49,951 nucleotides of DNA from Achromobacter insuavis (GCF_902859645.1 NZ_CADIJR010000047.1:1-49951); one strand, 5' to 3'. Numbered from the stretch's first letter, positions 25,297 to 34,618 are shown. The notes: generated by a model not told the origin, from the sequence alone. A program made the numbers and translations.

Positions 25297-26172
25297 AAAG
25301 GGCCGCAGCGCTTGTCGCCTTTCACCGTGCCGGCTTTCCTGGCCAATCTGGCGGCGGGACAAGTGTCGATCAGGCACCAGCTAAAGGGTCCGTTGGGAGC
25401 GCCGGTGACAGCCTGTGCCGCCAGCATCCAGGCCATTGGCGATGCGGCGCGCCTGATTCGGAATGACGAAGCCGACATGGCGCTCTGCGGCGGTAGCGAA
25501 GCCACCATCGACAAAGTGGCGCTAGGCAGCTTTGCGGCGGCTAAGGCGGTGAAGACCCATTGCGACAGCGAGCCCGCGAAGGCTTCCCGCCCGTTTGACC
25601 TGGCCCGGGACGGCTTTGTCATGGCCGAAGGCGCGGGGCTATTGGTGCTTGAGGCGCTGGATCATGCGTTGGCTCGCGGTGCCAAGCCGCTGGTGGAAGT
25701 CGTAGGCTACGGCACTTCCGCCGATGCCTATCGTGTCACTTCCGGGCCGGAAGATGGTTCCAGCGCCGCCCGATCGATGCGCGCGGCGTTGCGGCAGGCG
25801 CGGTTGCAACCCCATGACATTCAACATCTGAATGCTCATGCGACATCCACGCTTGTCGGTGACCGAGGAGAGCTGGCGGCCATTCGCCAAGTGTTTGGAG
25901 CAGGCTCTGGCCCCTCCATTACGACCACGAAATCCGCCATGGGCCACATGCTGGGAGCCGCTGGAGCGGCCGCCGCGATTTTCACTATATTGGCCCTGCG
26001 TGACCAGATTGCGCCACACGTGCTCAACCTGCAACATCCAGATCCGTTGGCAGACGGCCTAGACCTGATCGCTGGAAGTGCGCGCGCTCATGCCATAGAG
26101 CATGCCATGCTCAACGGATTTGGCTTCGGTGGCGTCAATGCGTCATTGGTTCTCAAGCGATTTTCAGCCTGA
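25297..26172 (+). pseudogene. Beta-ketoacyl-ACP synthase II (FabF), N-terminally truncated
   Basis: About 290 residues remain of a roughly 410-residue KAS II. The frame begins inside the family at KGPQRLSPFTVPAFLANLA. It keeps the active-site Cys (VTACAASIQAIGDAARL), both His residues (LNAHATSTLVGD and KSAMGHMLGAAGA), and the C-terminal NGFGFGGVNASLVLKRF. The first third, including the N-terminal part of the thiolase fold, is missing. The open frame does extend left to 25150, but that part is antisense to the TetR remnant and not FabF-like. The GC content is intermediate. A GTG or other internal start could still give a protein, yet a stable synthase is unlikely. It was most likely a second fabF copy cut by a deletion or inversion. 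Confidence 0.75.
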
Positions 26173-26239
26173 GCCCTGCCTCGCGGGTGAGGCGCTTCTG
26201 CCGTGGATCACGCCCGCCTCGCGCTCCCGCCCCAAGAGC

Positions 26240-26791
26240 TCAGCGCTTCCCCGGCAACATCCGCACCAACGTGTTATCCCGAAACACATAATGATGCAAC
26301 AACGCCGCAGCAGCATGCAGCCCCACCAGGAAATACCCCACCGTAGCCAAGGTCTCATGCAATTCCTTGACCTGATCCGCCAAGGCCTTATCCGGCCCCA
26401 CCAGCGCCGGAACCTCCAGGCCGAACAACGGAATCACCTTCCCTCCCGCGCTAAGCGTCAACCACCCCAAAATCGGCGTGACGATCATGAACGCATACAA
26501 CGCGTAATGCATCAGCCGTGAAAGCACATCCTGCCACCTCGGCATCGGCGGCCGCACGCCAGGCGCCGGGCCCGAAGCCACCCGGATAACCACCCGCAAA
26601 ACCACCAGCCCGATCACACACAACCCCAGCGAGAAATGCAGCGCCTTGATGTTGTTGTACAGATCGGTGCCTTTAGTGGCCAGCCCGCGCAATTCCATAC
26701 AGGCGTAGACCAATGCCAGGACCACGAGCATGAGCCAGTGCATGGCGATCACGAGGCCTGCATACTGAGTATTGGAGTTCTTGATTTTCAT
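26240..26791 (-). CDS. Cytochrome b561 family protein
   Basis: A 183-residue inner-membrane di-heme protein with four helices: YAGLVIAMHWLMLVVLALVY, LHFSLGLCVIGLVVLRVVI, LMHYALYAFMIVTPILGWL, and TVGYFLVGLHAAAALLHHYV. The His residues expected to bind heme are visible in AMHW, ALHF, LMHY and GLHA. RDNTLVRMLPGK at the C terminus is a family hallmark. It transfers electrons between quinol and periplasmic acceptors; in some bacteria it scavenges superoxide. It lies 25 bp downstream of the CDF transporter gene on the same strand and may be co-transcribed with it. Confidence 0.9.
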   Translation of the reverse strand: MKIKNSNTQYAGLVIAMHWLMLVVLALVYACMELRGLATKGTDLYNNIKALHFSLGLCVIGLVVLRVVIRVASGPAPGVRPPMPRWQDVLSRLMHYALYAFMIVTPILGWLTLSAGGKVIPLFGLEVPALVGPDKALADQVKELHETLATVGYFLVGLHAAAALLHHYVFRDNTLVRMLPGKR

Positions 26792-26816
26792 GTTTCTTCC
26801 TTGTCGTCAAAGCGCG

Positions 26817-27794
26817 CTACGGACGGCCTGGTTCGATAATCGCCCTGCCCTCGGCGCCCTGCTTGGGCGCGTCGGGAGGTCTCCAGGGATCAACATGGGT
26901 CATCACGTTCAATACACGATGCCGTTGCATGACGCGCTGGCGCGCTTGCACGGCGATCTTGTGGCCTTCCTCGACGGTCAGCCCGGCGTCGATTTCCAGG
27001 TGAGCGTCGACAACGATCATATCCCCCATTTTTCGGGTGCGAAGATCGTGTACGCCTTGAACGCCTGACGTTTCCATCAAGGTACGCTGGATCGCGGCGG
27101 CTTCGTCCTCGTCGATGGCTCGGTCCAGCAGGTCGTGCAAGGCGTCCCAGCCGAAGCTCCAGCCCATTCGGGCCACCATGAAGCCCACGATGGCTGCGGC
27201 GATGGGGTCCAGTATCGGGTAGCCCAACAGGTTGCCGACGATGCCCAGGCCCACCACCAGCGACGATGCCGCGTCGGAGCGCGCATGCCAGGCGTTGGCC
27301 ACCAGCATGCTGGACTTCACGCGCTTGGCCACGGCAAGCATGTAGCGGAACAAGGCCTCTTTGATGATCAGGGCGGCACAGGCCACCCAGAGCGCGACGA
27401 GGTGGACCTGCGGGATCGCGTCGGGCTGCTCCAGCTTGGTCACGGCGGACCACAGCATGCCGCCGCCGACCAGCAGCAGCAAGACGCCCAGCGCCAGGGA
27501 CGCCGCGGTCTCGTAGCGATAATGGCCGTAGTGGTGGTCCGCGTCGGCTGCTTTCTGGCCATGGCGGTTGGCCAGCAGCACGATGAAGTCGGCGATCAGA
27601 TCGGAAGAAGAATGAATACCGTCCGCAATCAAGCCCTGCGACTTCGAGAAAATACCGATGACGATCTGCGCGGTAGCGAGCACCACATTGACGCCCACGC
27701 TCACCCAGGTGCTGCGGGCGGCAGCGGCGGCGCGTTCGGCCGGGCTGTGTTCATCGTCCTCCGGATCTTCCAGCGGAGGCGGAAAGACTGTCAT
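26817..27794 (-). CDS. Cation diffusion facilitator (CDF) metal transporter
   Basis: A 325-residue CDF protein with six membrane helices and a cytoplasmic C-terminal domain. Metal-site residues appear in the conserved pairs of helix 2 (GLIADGIHSSSDLIADF) and helix 5 (NAWHARSDAASSLVVG). HHYGHYRYETAASLALG is the signature between helices 2 and 3. The C-terminal domain (from ~215) includes GVHDLRTRKMGDMIVVDAHL. It exports divalent metal such as Zn, Co, Fe or Mn by proton antiport; specificity cannot be decided. The acidic N terminus (EDPEDDEHSPAE) is an add-on. Confidence 0.9.
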   Translation of the reverse strand: MTVFPPPLEDPEDDEHSPAERAAAAARSTWVSVGVNVVLATAQIVIGIFSKSQGLIADGIHSSSDLIADFIVLLANRHGQKAADADHHYGHYRYETAASLALGVLLLLVGGGMLWSAVTKLEQPDAIPQVHLVALWVACAALIIKEALFRYMLAVAKRVKSSMLVANAWHARSDAASSLVVGLGIVGNLLGYPILDPIAAAIVGFMVARMGWSFGWDALHDLLDRAIDEDEAAAIQRTLMETSGVQGVHDLRTRKMGDMIVVDAHLEIDAGLTVEEGHKIAVQARQRVMQRHRVLNVMTHVDPWRPPDAPKQGAEGRAIIEPGRP

Positions 27795-27936
27795 GGTGTG
27801 TGCTCCCGTTCTTGCAATCTAGCCTTGCGGCATTCGGGCCTGGAGCATAAGCACCGAAGCCTGAACGGTTGATGAACGTGGTACTAGCGGGGCATTGCGC
27901 CCCGCCCATGGTCTGACCCGTAGTGAGACGTAATGA

Positions 27937-29559
27937 TCAGGTCAACATCAGCGCGCCGCGCTCGCGCGGCTGGGCAACAACGTCCCCACGTCGCGCGGCA
28001 TCCTCGCTCAAGCGGAACACACCAACCGCTCTCACCAACGCATGCGCCTGGTCCTGCATCGAGCCCGCTGCAGCCGCGGCCTCTTCGACCAGCGCGGCAT
28101 TTTGCTGGGTCACCTCGTCCATCTGCGACACCGCGCGGTTGACCTGCTCGATGCCGGAGGCCTGTTCCTGCGATGCCGCGGCGATCTCGCCCATGATGTC
28201 CGTCACGCGCTTCACCGAGGCGACCACATCCTGCATCGTGGTGCCTGCGTTTTCCGCGTGGTTGGCGCCCTCGGCCACTTTGCTCACGGACGCTTCGATC
28301 AGCGTCTTGACCTCGCGCGCGGCCTGCGCGCTGCGTTGCGCCAACGACCGCACCTCGCCCGCGACCACCGCGAAGCCCTTGCCCTGCTCGCCCGCCCTGG
28401 CCGCTTCAACGGCGGCGTTCAGCGCCAGGATGTTGGTCTGGAATGCGATCCCATCGATGACCGAGACAATCTCGGAAATCTTGCGCGAGCTGGCGGAAAT
28501 ATCCCCCATCGTGCTGACCACCGCCGACACGACGGCGCCGCCGCGCTGGGCGACTTCGGAGGCGCTTGCCGCCAATTGATTGGCCTGGCGCGCGTTATCG
28601 GCATTCTGTTTGACGGTCGATGCCAGTTCTTCCATCGATGCGGCGGTTTCTTCCAGCGATGCGGCCTGCTCTTCGGTTCGGCTGGACAAGTCCGTGTTGC
28701 CGGCCGCAATCTGCCCCGCTGCGCTGGATATGGTTTCGGCCCCGGCCCGAATGGTGCGAACCGCGCCGGCCAACTTGTCCTGCATGTCATGCAGCGCACG
28801 CAGCAGCCGGCCGGTTTCATCGCGGGTGACAGCGTGAATGGGCTGCCCCAGGTCGCCACGCGCCACGGTCTCGGCCACCGACACAGCCTGAGCAAGCGGC
28901 GCCGTGATCGACTTGGACACCCGCCACGCGAACAGGCCGCCCAGCACGACGGCCATGCCCGACAGGATCAGGTTCAACATACCCGCGTTGTCGATCACCC
29001 GCTGGCTATCGGCGCCGGCATCCACCATCTCGGCAGATTGAATCCGGGAAATCTCCACGACACGGTCTTGCAGGCTGTCCAGAAGCGGAAGGGTCTCTTC
29101 CAGCAAGCGCTGGCGAGCGGCGTCGCGCTCATTACTCTTGAGGAGTGCGCCCACGCCCTGGAATGACTTCACATAGCGACCGCGCACGTCTTCCAATAAC
29201 CGCAACTTCAGGCGTTCATCGTCGGTGCGGAACAACGGCCGCAGGGTCTCCAGCGCCTGGTCGATCGCCTTTCGGTTGGTGTCGATACGAGCAAACAGCG
29301 TTTCGGCGGTGCGGGGATCGGTATTGACGATCAGTTCGAGATTGGCGCGCGCATTGGCGCGCGTCGTCACGTCAATAATGTTGATGGCGTTCGCTTTGGC
29401 CCAAGTCTGTTCTGTGATTGCGCGGTTGATACCGCCGATGTGGGTCAGTTCGTATTGCGATAGGCCAGTGAGCGCCAATAACAGGGCGAGTACGGTGCCG
29501 AAGCCCAGCGTCAGCCGGGTGCCAATGGAGAGGTTGCCGATAGTGAAACGCGAGCGCAT
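27937..29559 (-). CDS. Methyl-accepting chemotaxis protein
   Basis: A 540-residue transmembrane chemoreceptor. TM1 is at about 16-35 ([19 protein letters not shown]). A periplasmic four-helix-bundle sensor (~36-190) begins like the 4HB_MCP type ([17 protein letters not shown]). TM2 is at about 193-212, a HAMP domain follows ([20 protein letters not shown]), and the long signalling coiled coil has the invariant hairpin tip ([40 protein letters not shown]). There is no C-terminal NWETF-like CheR tether. It signals through CheW/CheA to the flagellar motor. The gene stands alone in an AT-rich spacer. The ligand is unknown, although this sensor type often detects small organic acids or amino acids. 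Confidence 0.93.
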   Translation of the reverse strand: MRSRFTIGNLSIGTRLTLGFGTVLALLLALTGLSQYELTHIGGINRAITEQTWAKANAINIIDVTTRANARANLELIVNTDPRTAETLFARIDTNRKAIDQALETLRPLFRTDDERLKLRLLEDVRGRYVKSFQGVGALLKSNERDAARQRLLEETLPLLDSLQDRVVEISRIQSAEMVDAGADSQRVIDNAGMLNLILSGMAVVLGGLFAWRVSKSITAPLAQAVSVAETVARGDLGQPIHAVTRDETGRLLRALHDMQDKLAGAVRTIRAGAETISSAAGQIAAGNTDLSSRTEEQAASLEETAASMEELASTVKQNADNARQANQLAASASEVAQRGGAVVSAVVSTMGDISASSRKISEIVSVIDGIAFQTNILALNAAVEAARAGEQGKGFAVVAGEVRSLAQRSAQAAREVKTLIEASVSKVAEGANHAENAGTTMQDVVASVKRVTDIMGEIAAASQEQASGIEQVNRAVSQMDEVTQQNAALVEEAAAAAGSMQDQAHALVRAVGVFRLSEDAARRGDVVAQPRERGALMLT

Positions 29560-29915
29560 GAATTTGTATTATGACAAAGGGAAAACCCTAGTATAAAAAT
29601 CATGACGTATATAGCAACGAGCTTGTGATGAGGGTTTGCGATTTCGCATGGCAGGGGGAAATTTTTTGTGGCTGCCAGCGTTCTCGAGATCCCGGGGAAG
29701 TCAAATGACGGTCAGTTCCCCATAGCGCGGGATGGCGCGGAAGTCGATGACGTGCTGTGACGTGCGCCCCCTGCCGACAGCGGCATGCGAGGTTGGGGGA
29801 AGGCATTGACGTTTTCTTAACGCCCCTTCCCCCCTAGGCGTTGCGCGCCTCCCTGCCGAGTAGTCGTTGATGACGGGTAGCTTTCGACCCAAAGCAGTCA
29901 CCCGCGAATTTCCTC
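29560..29915. other. Intergenic stretch between chemoreceptor and repeat-protein genes
   Basis: The 60 bases next to the chemoreceptor start are AT-rich and probably hold its promoter; a CATAAT -10-like hexamer lies on the minus strand near 29568-29573. The remainder shows only short antisense frames with no recognisable product. I see no terminator or repeat. Confidence 0.4.
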
Positions 29916-31514
29916 TCACAGGTTTAACTGGCGTTGGATGCCGTCCTTGTTGACCGTGGCCCTGGCGACCGTCTCGCGCAGCGCAGGCTCGGCAGCATTA
30001 CCAAAGCGGCGCAGCACCTCATCGAAGGTGGCCATGGCGGCTTCGTTCTGGTTCAGTTGGCCTTGGGTGATGCCCTTGTAGAGCAAGGCCATCGCGACCT
30101 GCTCGCGCAGCGCGGGCTCGGCAGCATCGCCAAAGCGGCTCAGCACCTCATCGTAGGTGGATATTTCGGCTTCGCTCTGGTTCAGTTCGCCTTGGGTGAC
30201 GCCCTTATTGACCAAGGCCCTGGCGACCTGCTCGCACAGCGCAGGCTCGGCAGCATCACCAAAGCGGCGCAACACCTCATTGAAGGAGGCCATGGCGGCT
30301 TCGTTCTGCTTCAGTTTGCCTTGGGCGATGCCCTTGTTGACCTTGGCGCTGGCGACCTGCTCGCGCAGCGCGGGTTCGGCAGCATCACCAAAGCGGCGCA
30401 ACACCTCATCGAAGGTGGCCATGGCGGCTTCGTTCTGGTTCATTTGGCCTTGGGTGATGCCCTTGTAGAGCAAGGCCATCGCGACCTGCTCGCGTAGCGC
30501 GGGCTCGGCAGCATCGCCAAAGCGGCGCAGCACCTCATCGTAGGTGGCTATTTCGGCTTCGTTCTGGTTCACTTGGCCTTGGGTGACGCCCTTGTTGACC
30601 AAGGCCCTGGCGACCTGCTCGCGCAGCGCGGGCTCGGCAGCATCACCAAAGCGGTGCAGCACCTCATCGTAACTGGCAATTTCGGCTTCGTGTTGGCTCA
30701 GTTGCCCCTGCGTGATACCTCGATTGATTAGCACCTTTGCAACACTGGTGGCACTGGCATCGGCAACTCCTGCGGCTTTGAACCAAAAATAGGCAGCGTC
30801 TTCCAAGGCTCCGGCGGTGTACGCGGCGTGGGCGCGAGTGTTCCAGTCATCGAAAGAGTAGCTGTCTTCGTTAGAGGCTTTCAGCTCACGGTCGCGCTGA
30901 GCAAGCACTTTTGTTGAGTCGGCCAGAGCAGATGGGGTTTGGGCCCCGTTTTTGACAATTGACTCTTGTACAGTTTTGATAGCCCTTTCGACATCAGCAG
31001 CGTACGCTTGAACCCCTTGCGCATGCCCATCCATTTCTATATGCAACTGAGCGGCTTTATGCCCAAGTGCTTTAATTTGTTCTCTCAGCTGTTCTGCCTG
31101 TTTGTCAAACCACTCTTGTGCGCTAGCTCTCGCAACATCAGAGGCCGCCTCTTTAGCTTCCGACTTGGCATTGCGATACCCGAGAAATCCACCCAAAACC
31201 AGCAATACCGTGATGACGACGCTCAGCAGGGTGGTCAAGGTGCCAAACCGGTCAATGCTTTGACCCAACTGCGCCAATTGGTCATCTACACGCTTGTCAA
31301 CGGCAGTGATCTGTTGGCGGACGGTCTCAATATCTTTGACTTGAAGCGCCTTTTGTGACTCCAACTCTTTGACTTGAAGCTCCTTTTGTGACTCCAACTT
31401 GCTTTGCTGCAATTCCTTGAAGGCATTCAATTCGTCTCGCGACGCAAAAGTCTCAGTCGCTTGCGCTACAGCTGTGCCCCACAGCAAAAAGCAAATAGCC
31501 AGCAGCCTAACCAT
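29916..31514 (-). CDS. Exported membrane protein with six tandem 43-residue repeats
   Basis: A 532-residue protein. The N terminus is a signal peptide or anchor (MVRLLAICFLLWGTAVAQA). It is followed by a Gln/Lys/Glu heptad coiled coil (SKLESQKELQVKELESQ), a second hydrophobic helix (~LTTLLSVVITVLLVLGGFLGY), and a cytoplasmic or periplasmic coiled region. The C-terminal half is six complete 43-residue units plus a decayed seventh. Each unit has the form VA-x2-L-VNKG-x-TQGQ-x-NQNEA, then A-x-YDEVLRRFGDAAEPALREQ. The Tyr/Phe-Asp-Glu-Val-Leu helix pairs resemble TPR or related alpha-solenoid repeats. ATG 31514 has GGAG eight bases upstream; an ATG nine codons earlier is weaker. GC is lower than in core genes. 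It could be a protein-interaction scaffold of unknown system. Confidence 0.7.
   Translation of the reverse strand: MVRLLAICFLLWGTAVAQATETFASRDELNAFKELQQSKLESQKELQVKELESQKALQVKDIETVRQQITAVDKRVDDQLAQLGQSIDRFGTLTTLLSVVITVLLVLGGFLGYRNAKSEAKEAASDVARASAQEWFDKQAEQLREQIKALGHKAAQLHIEMDGHAQGVQAYAADVERAIKTVQESIVKNGAQTPSALADSTKVLAQRDRELKASNEDSYSFDDWNTRAHAAYTAGALEDAAYFWFKAAGVADASATSVAKVLINRGITQGQLSQHEAEIASYDEVLHRFGDAAEPALREQVARALVNKGVTQGQVNQNEAEIATYDEVLRRFGDAAEPALREQVAMALLYKGITQGQMNQNEAAMATFDEVLRRFGDAAEPALREQVASAKVNKGIAQGKLKQNEAAMASFNEVLRRFGDAAEPALCEQVARALVNKGVTQGELNQSEAEISTYDEVLSRFGDAAEPALREQVAMALLYKGITQGQLNQNEAAMATFDEVLRRFGNAAEPALRETVARATVNKDGIQRQLNL
29970..30743 (-). repeat. Six tandem 129-bp coding repeats
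   Basis: Six in-frame copies of 129 bp (43 codons) run without spacer, and a degenerate seventh reaches the stop. Copies 2-3 and 5-6 share variants (ALVNKGVT then ALLYKGIT), so a multi-repeat block was itself duplicated. Near-identity at DNA level makes copy-number change by slippage or recombination likely. Confidence 0.85.
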
Positions 31515-32149
31515 TGGACTCGCTCCGTGGGTCGATTTCATAAGTTGCCATTGGTTGCAAATTCTTTGTCGCGGATACTAACAGAAGCCACTGATATACC
31601 GGGCTGCGGCGGCATTGCCTCCGCGCTTTCAACGCCGCATTCACTGACCGGTGCGGGCGAGAGCTACCACCCAGGCAGGCGACACGATCGGCTCAGATCA
31701 GCCGGTAGCTGTCCCGCGTGGACCGACGCCCAATGTCCGCTTTTGGCCGCTAGTAATCCGCCACCTTGGGCTGCTAACGACACATCCAGGTCATTCACCG
31801 TCGCCTTGATCGAATGGCCAATTCTGAGTTTTCTGCCGTCACTGATGTTCTCGCTCGCGCGAGTCTTTTCTCCAACGGGAGCTCGGTCCTCGGCAGTGGA
31901 GCATCCCCAGGGGGTCGCTGCCAACCACGGCAACCAGGTGTGGAAAGCCTTCAGCCATTCGTTGCGACAACGATCCGAACTATCTAAACCCTGGAACAAC
32001 GGCATAAATAGCCATAAACGTGGGCGCTATTCGTGCATTCATATTGATCAGGGATTCGTAGAATTTACCTGATTGATGGATCAGGCTGTTCCAATAGTCC
32101 GGCTGCTTTTTCAGTGATCAAAAGCAATCAAACAGAAGGATTTTCACCT
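31515..32149. other. Accessory intergenic region
   Basis: A 635-base stretch without a gene I can support. It contains AGCTACC near 31659 with an inverted GGTAGCT near 31703, and a stretch (31735-31800) of a kind often seen in non-coding ends in proteobacterial genomes. A 113-codon minus-strand frame here lacks family-like features. The last ~170 bases are AT-rich and presumably hold the promoter for the gene at 32150. Confidence 0.35.
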
Positions 32150-32575
32150 ATGGACATTTCCAAAGGCATACCCCTAACGACAAGGTCGCGCAGCATTGCG
32201 GACTTGAATCTTCCGCTGGTGAAGCCGACCGCTAACTTTGCTCATGATTTGGCAGCCTCGGCTGAAGCGCTGCGCAAAGCGGAAGCAGTGGAACAAGGCA
32301 TAGGTCGCCTTGAGGCCGACAACTCCGCCAAAAATGCCGTTCAGGTTGTCATGAAGGGAGATCAACGCGTTGCGACAATTTATAAGTCTGGCGTCGTAGA
32401 GGTTGCCGATCAATACGCCGAACAATTGAAGGGCTTGAATCTTCCTGGTGATGCATCCAGCAATTTGGGATCGATTCGTGCAGCAATGATAGCGAAGGCT
32501 GTGAGCGGGGAAATTCTGGATCTGAAAACATCTTCCCCCGCCTCTTCGCAATCTCGGTTTTCGATAACGGCATAG
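32150..32575 (+). CDS. Hypothetical protein
   Basis: A 141-residue, probably soluble protein with no signal peptide, membrane segment or family I recognise. It is Ala/Lys/Ser-rich and mostly helical in the first 70 residues (FAHDLAASAEALRKAEAVEQ). A short beta-like stretch follows (VQVVMKGDQRVATIYKSGVV), then a Gly/Asn turn region and a Ser-rich tail. ATG 32150 is supported by AGAAGGA nine bases upstream. Its lower GC and codon use mark it as accessory DNA. It is the only plus-strand gene between two minus-strand blocks and ends 57 bp before the convergent Rap1a/Tai-like gene. Confidence 0.55.
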   Translation: MDISKGIPLTTRSRSIADLNLPLVKPTANFAHDLAASAEALRKAEAVEQGIGRLEADNSAKNAVQVVMKGDQRVATIYKSGVVEVADQYAEQLKGLNLPGDASSNLGSIRAAMIAKAVSGEILDLKTSSPASSQSRFSITA

Positions 32576-32632
32576 AGCCGGTTTAATTTATTTTAAGAGT
32601 GCGGCCCGGAGGACATATTGGCGGAAAGGATC

Positions 32633-32992
32633 CTACCGGCAAGCGAAAGACTGACGGAGTGCCTCGCTCACCAGCGGGCCGGCATTGTCCGCGAGACGGC
32701 TGGTCGGCAGCTTGGACAAGTAGCTGTACACCCTGTCCTTCAATTCGTGAGGAAGGACGCCGGTGGGGGTGCACCAGACCGTGCCTTGTGTCTGGTCGGC
32801 GATGCCGACCACGTAGGCCTGCGCATAGGAGGAAGAAAATTGGCGGCGAAGCGATGCATCGCGGAGCTCTGAGGGCATCCGGCCTTCAAGGGCCGCGACC
32901 AGTTCGGCACCCGTAAAGTGCCAGGTCCTGGTTCCCTGCGCCTGGCAGACCGCGCAAGCGGACAGCATGATAACCAGTGGTAGCAATCGCAT
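32633..32992 (-). CDS. Rap1a/Tai-family immunity-like protein
   Basis: A 119-residue secreted protein with signal peptide MRLLPLVIMLSACAVCQAQG (cleavage near residue 18; a cysteine in SAC makes lipidation possible). The mature part has the Rap1a/Tai pattern: a GAELVAALEG start, AYVVGIADQTQ, the Cys-Pro type segment VWCTPTGVLPHELKDRVYSY, and a final helix with Cys (LVSEALRQSFACR). Members of this family are periplasmic immunity proteins that block peptidoglycan-hydrolysing type VI effectors (Tae4/Ssp class). No effector gene or secretion cluster lies in the window, so it may be an orphan defence against rivals or have another role. Confidence 0.6.
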   Translation of the reverse strand: MRLLPLVIMLSACAVCQAQGTRTWHFTGAELVAALEGRMPSELRDASLRRQFSSSYAQAYVVGIADQTQGTVWCTPTGVLPHELKDRVYSYLSKLPTSRLADNAGPLVSEALRQSFACR

Positions 32993-33070
32993 TGGAAATT
33001 TTGCCTCTTTGGCCCGCCAGGCGGCCCTGTCGTGTGCACGCTGTTGTCCCTGCTGGACGCAGGTCTGGTC

Positions 33071-33700
33071 TCAAAGAAGCTCGAGTTGATTGCGCGGCTG
33101 GAACTCCGGATCCTCTTTGCCTTCCAGCATCGCGTCCACCATGGCCTCGAATGCGCCAGCGGCTTGGCCGATTGCTTCGGACGCCAGGAATACGGAGCCG
33201 CCGTTTCCGGCGAGTTCCAGCGCAGCCACCGTTTCTCGTTCGTCTTCCTCGCCCCAGAGATAGTCGTGGACCACTGCAAGGCCACGACCATCCGCCTCGA
33301 AAAAGTCGGCCGCTCCACGTGCTATCGAAAAAAAGACGATGAGGTCGTAGAGGTTTTCGGAATAGGTCAGCGAGCCTGCAACGAAGCGCGTTCCTGTACG
33401 GTCGTAGGCCGCAACTTTGATGTTCTCGGCCTCCGCGGATGTCAGGATGGCCCTCAGCGCCGCGCGGTTGTCCGGATGGCGAGCCAGCATGGCGTCGCAT
33501 TCCGCAATGAGCCTGCCCAGATCCTGATTGCTGGAGGCGGCCAGATCCTTGCCTTCGGAGAGGTACCACAGGCCGCCAATGGCACGCCAGTCCGACCATC
33601 TTGATGCCGCCGGCGCCGGGGCCGCGAGCCATCTGGCAAGATTCTCGCGGGGCATCTGGAGGTTGAGAAAGGCCGAATAGGGTTCGGACATGGCAGCCAT
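33071..33700 (-). CDS. Hypothetical protein, possibly partner of the immunity-like gene
   Basis: A 209-residue soluble acidic protein without a recognisable family. It starts MAAMSEPYSAFLNLQMPREN; an internal ATG at 33691 would remove three residues, and neither has a convincing ribosome binding site. Distinct segments are WSDWRAIGGLWYLSEGKDL, AMLARHPDNRAALRAIL, VVHDYLWGEEDERETVAALE, and a C-terminal acidic helix (AFEAMVDAMLEGKEDPEF). Its size and acidic pI are like those of many effector-immunity or effector-chaperone proteins. It is 78 bp upstream of the Rap1a/Tai-like gene on the same strand, which is the only functional hint. Confidence 0.5.
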   Translation of the reverse strand: MAAMSEPYSAFLNLQMPRENLARWLAAPAPAASRWSDWRAIGGLWYLSEGKDLAASSNQDLGRLIAECDAMLARHPDNRAALRAILTSAEAENIKVAAYDRTGTRFVAGSLTYSENLYDLIVFFSIARGAADFFEADGRGLAVVHDYLWGEEDERETVAALELAGNGGSVFLASEAIGQAAGAFEAMVDAMLEGKEDPEFQPRNQLELL

Positions 33701-33793
33701 CGACTCTCAGGTTCTGATCAACCTTGCTTTTACCAAATATGGGCCGTCAGGCCAATTCTCGACAAGATTCGTTCAGTTGAGAGGCGGCCCCCG

Positions 33794-34618
33794 TCAATCA
33801 TCCCCTCCCCCCGCCGACGCATTCCGCGCCTCAGCCAACGCCACCGTCAAATGCATCACCTTCTTCTTCAACTGATCCCTTTCATCCGTCAACCGCGCCA
33901 GCAGCTCCCGTAGCCGCGCCACTTCAGCCGGCAAATCCGCGATGTTCTCGATCGGAATATCCGGCACTGCCTCTTTCGGCGGCGGCGCCTTGGCCTGGCG
34001 CACTTCGCGCGCAGCCTGCTGCAATTCCTTCCTGCCCCCCGCCACCGCCGCCGCCTGCCGCTCCTGCGGCAAGGTCGCGACCGCCGCCGCGGCGTTGATG
34101 GAGATCGCCCCATCCTTCACCGCCCGCACCAGCTCCGGCGCGGCGGCCTTCTGAATCCGCTCGATCTGCCCCAGCGTATTGCTGCTGATGCGCGCTTCAC
34201 GCGCCAACGCCTGCCGGCTGAATGCCGCGGCCGGCGGGATGGGCGGCGGTTCCGGCGGCGGCGTGCTGCCGTCGTCTTCCCAGGGCGGCACGCTGCGCGA
34301 TTGCAGGATCTCCTTCTTGCGCAGCGCCAGCACCCCGCGCTGGAAATCCGACACGCTGCGCCGGCCCAGGTGGTTCTCGATCATCCACAGGTGCACGTCG
34401 TCCATCGATTTGAACGAGGTGTTCTGCCTGGTCTCGAAGGGAATGCCGTGCTTCCTGCACAGCGCGTAGCGGTTGTGGCCGTCGATCAGCAGGTCGCCCC
34501 ACAGCACCAGCGCGTCGCGGCAGCCTTCGGCCAGCAGGCTGCGTTCAAGCGCCTCGCGCTCGTCGTCGGTCAAGGGGTCAATATAGGCGCGCAGGCCTTC
34601 GTCAATCCTGATATCCAT
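33794..34618 (-). CDS. ParB-like N-terminal domain protein
   Basis: A 274-residue protein. The first ~90 residues resemble a ParB/Spo0J-type domain: IDPLTDDEREALERSLLAEG, then DLLIDGHNRYALCRKHGIPF. A helical region (GRRSVSDFQRGVLALRKKEI) follows, then a Pro-rich linker (PPPEPPPIPPAA) and a second helical block (ARISSNTLGQIERIQKAA) that looks like a ParB helix-turn-helix. The C terminus is a leucine-rich coiled coil (LPAEVARLRELLARLTDERD). No partner ParA is nearby, so chromosome or plasmid segregation is not implied. ATG 34618 was used; a TTG seven codons upstream is the alternative. Confidence 0.7.
   Translation of the reverse strand: MDIRIDEGLRAYIDPLTDDEREALERSLLAEGCRDALVLWGDLLIDGHNRYALCRKHGIPFETRQNTSFKSMDDVHLWMIENHLGRRSVSDFQRGVLALRKKEILQSRSVPPWEDDGSTPPPEPPPIPPAAAFSRQALAREARISSNTLGQIERIQKAAAPELVRAVKDGAISINAAAAVATLPQERQAAAVAGGRKELQQAAREVRQAKAPPPKEAVPDIPIENIADLPAEVARLRELLARLTDERDQLKKKVMHLTVALAEARNASAGGGDD

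Noticed and set aside
19057-26239. Prophage or integrative element with integrase and attachment sites
   Set aside because: No integrase, tRNA, structural phage gene or flanking direct repeat was found; the island is supported only by base composition, IS scars and truncated genes.
29970-30743. Regular 129-bp repeats considered as a CRISPR-like or intergenic repeat array
   Set aside because: There are no spacers, units are in frame and encode a consistent helical repeat inside one protein.
31664-32005. 113-codon minus-strand frame
   Set aside because: Mixed composition, no ribosome binding site, no recognisable family; treated as intergenic.
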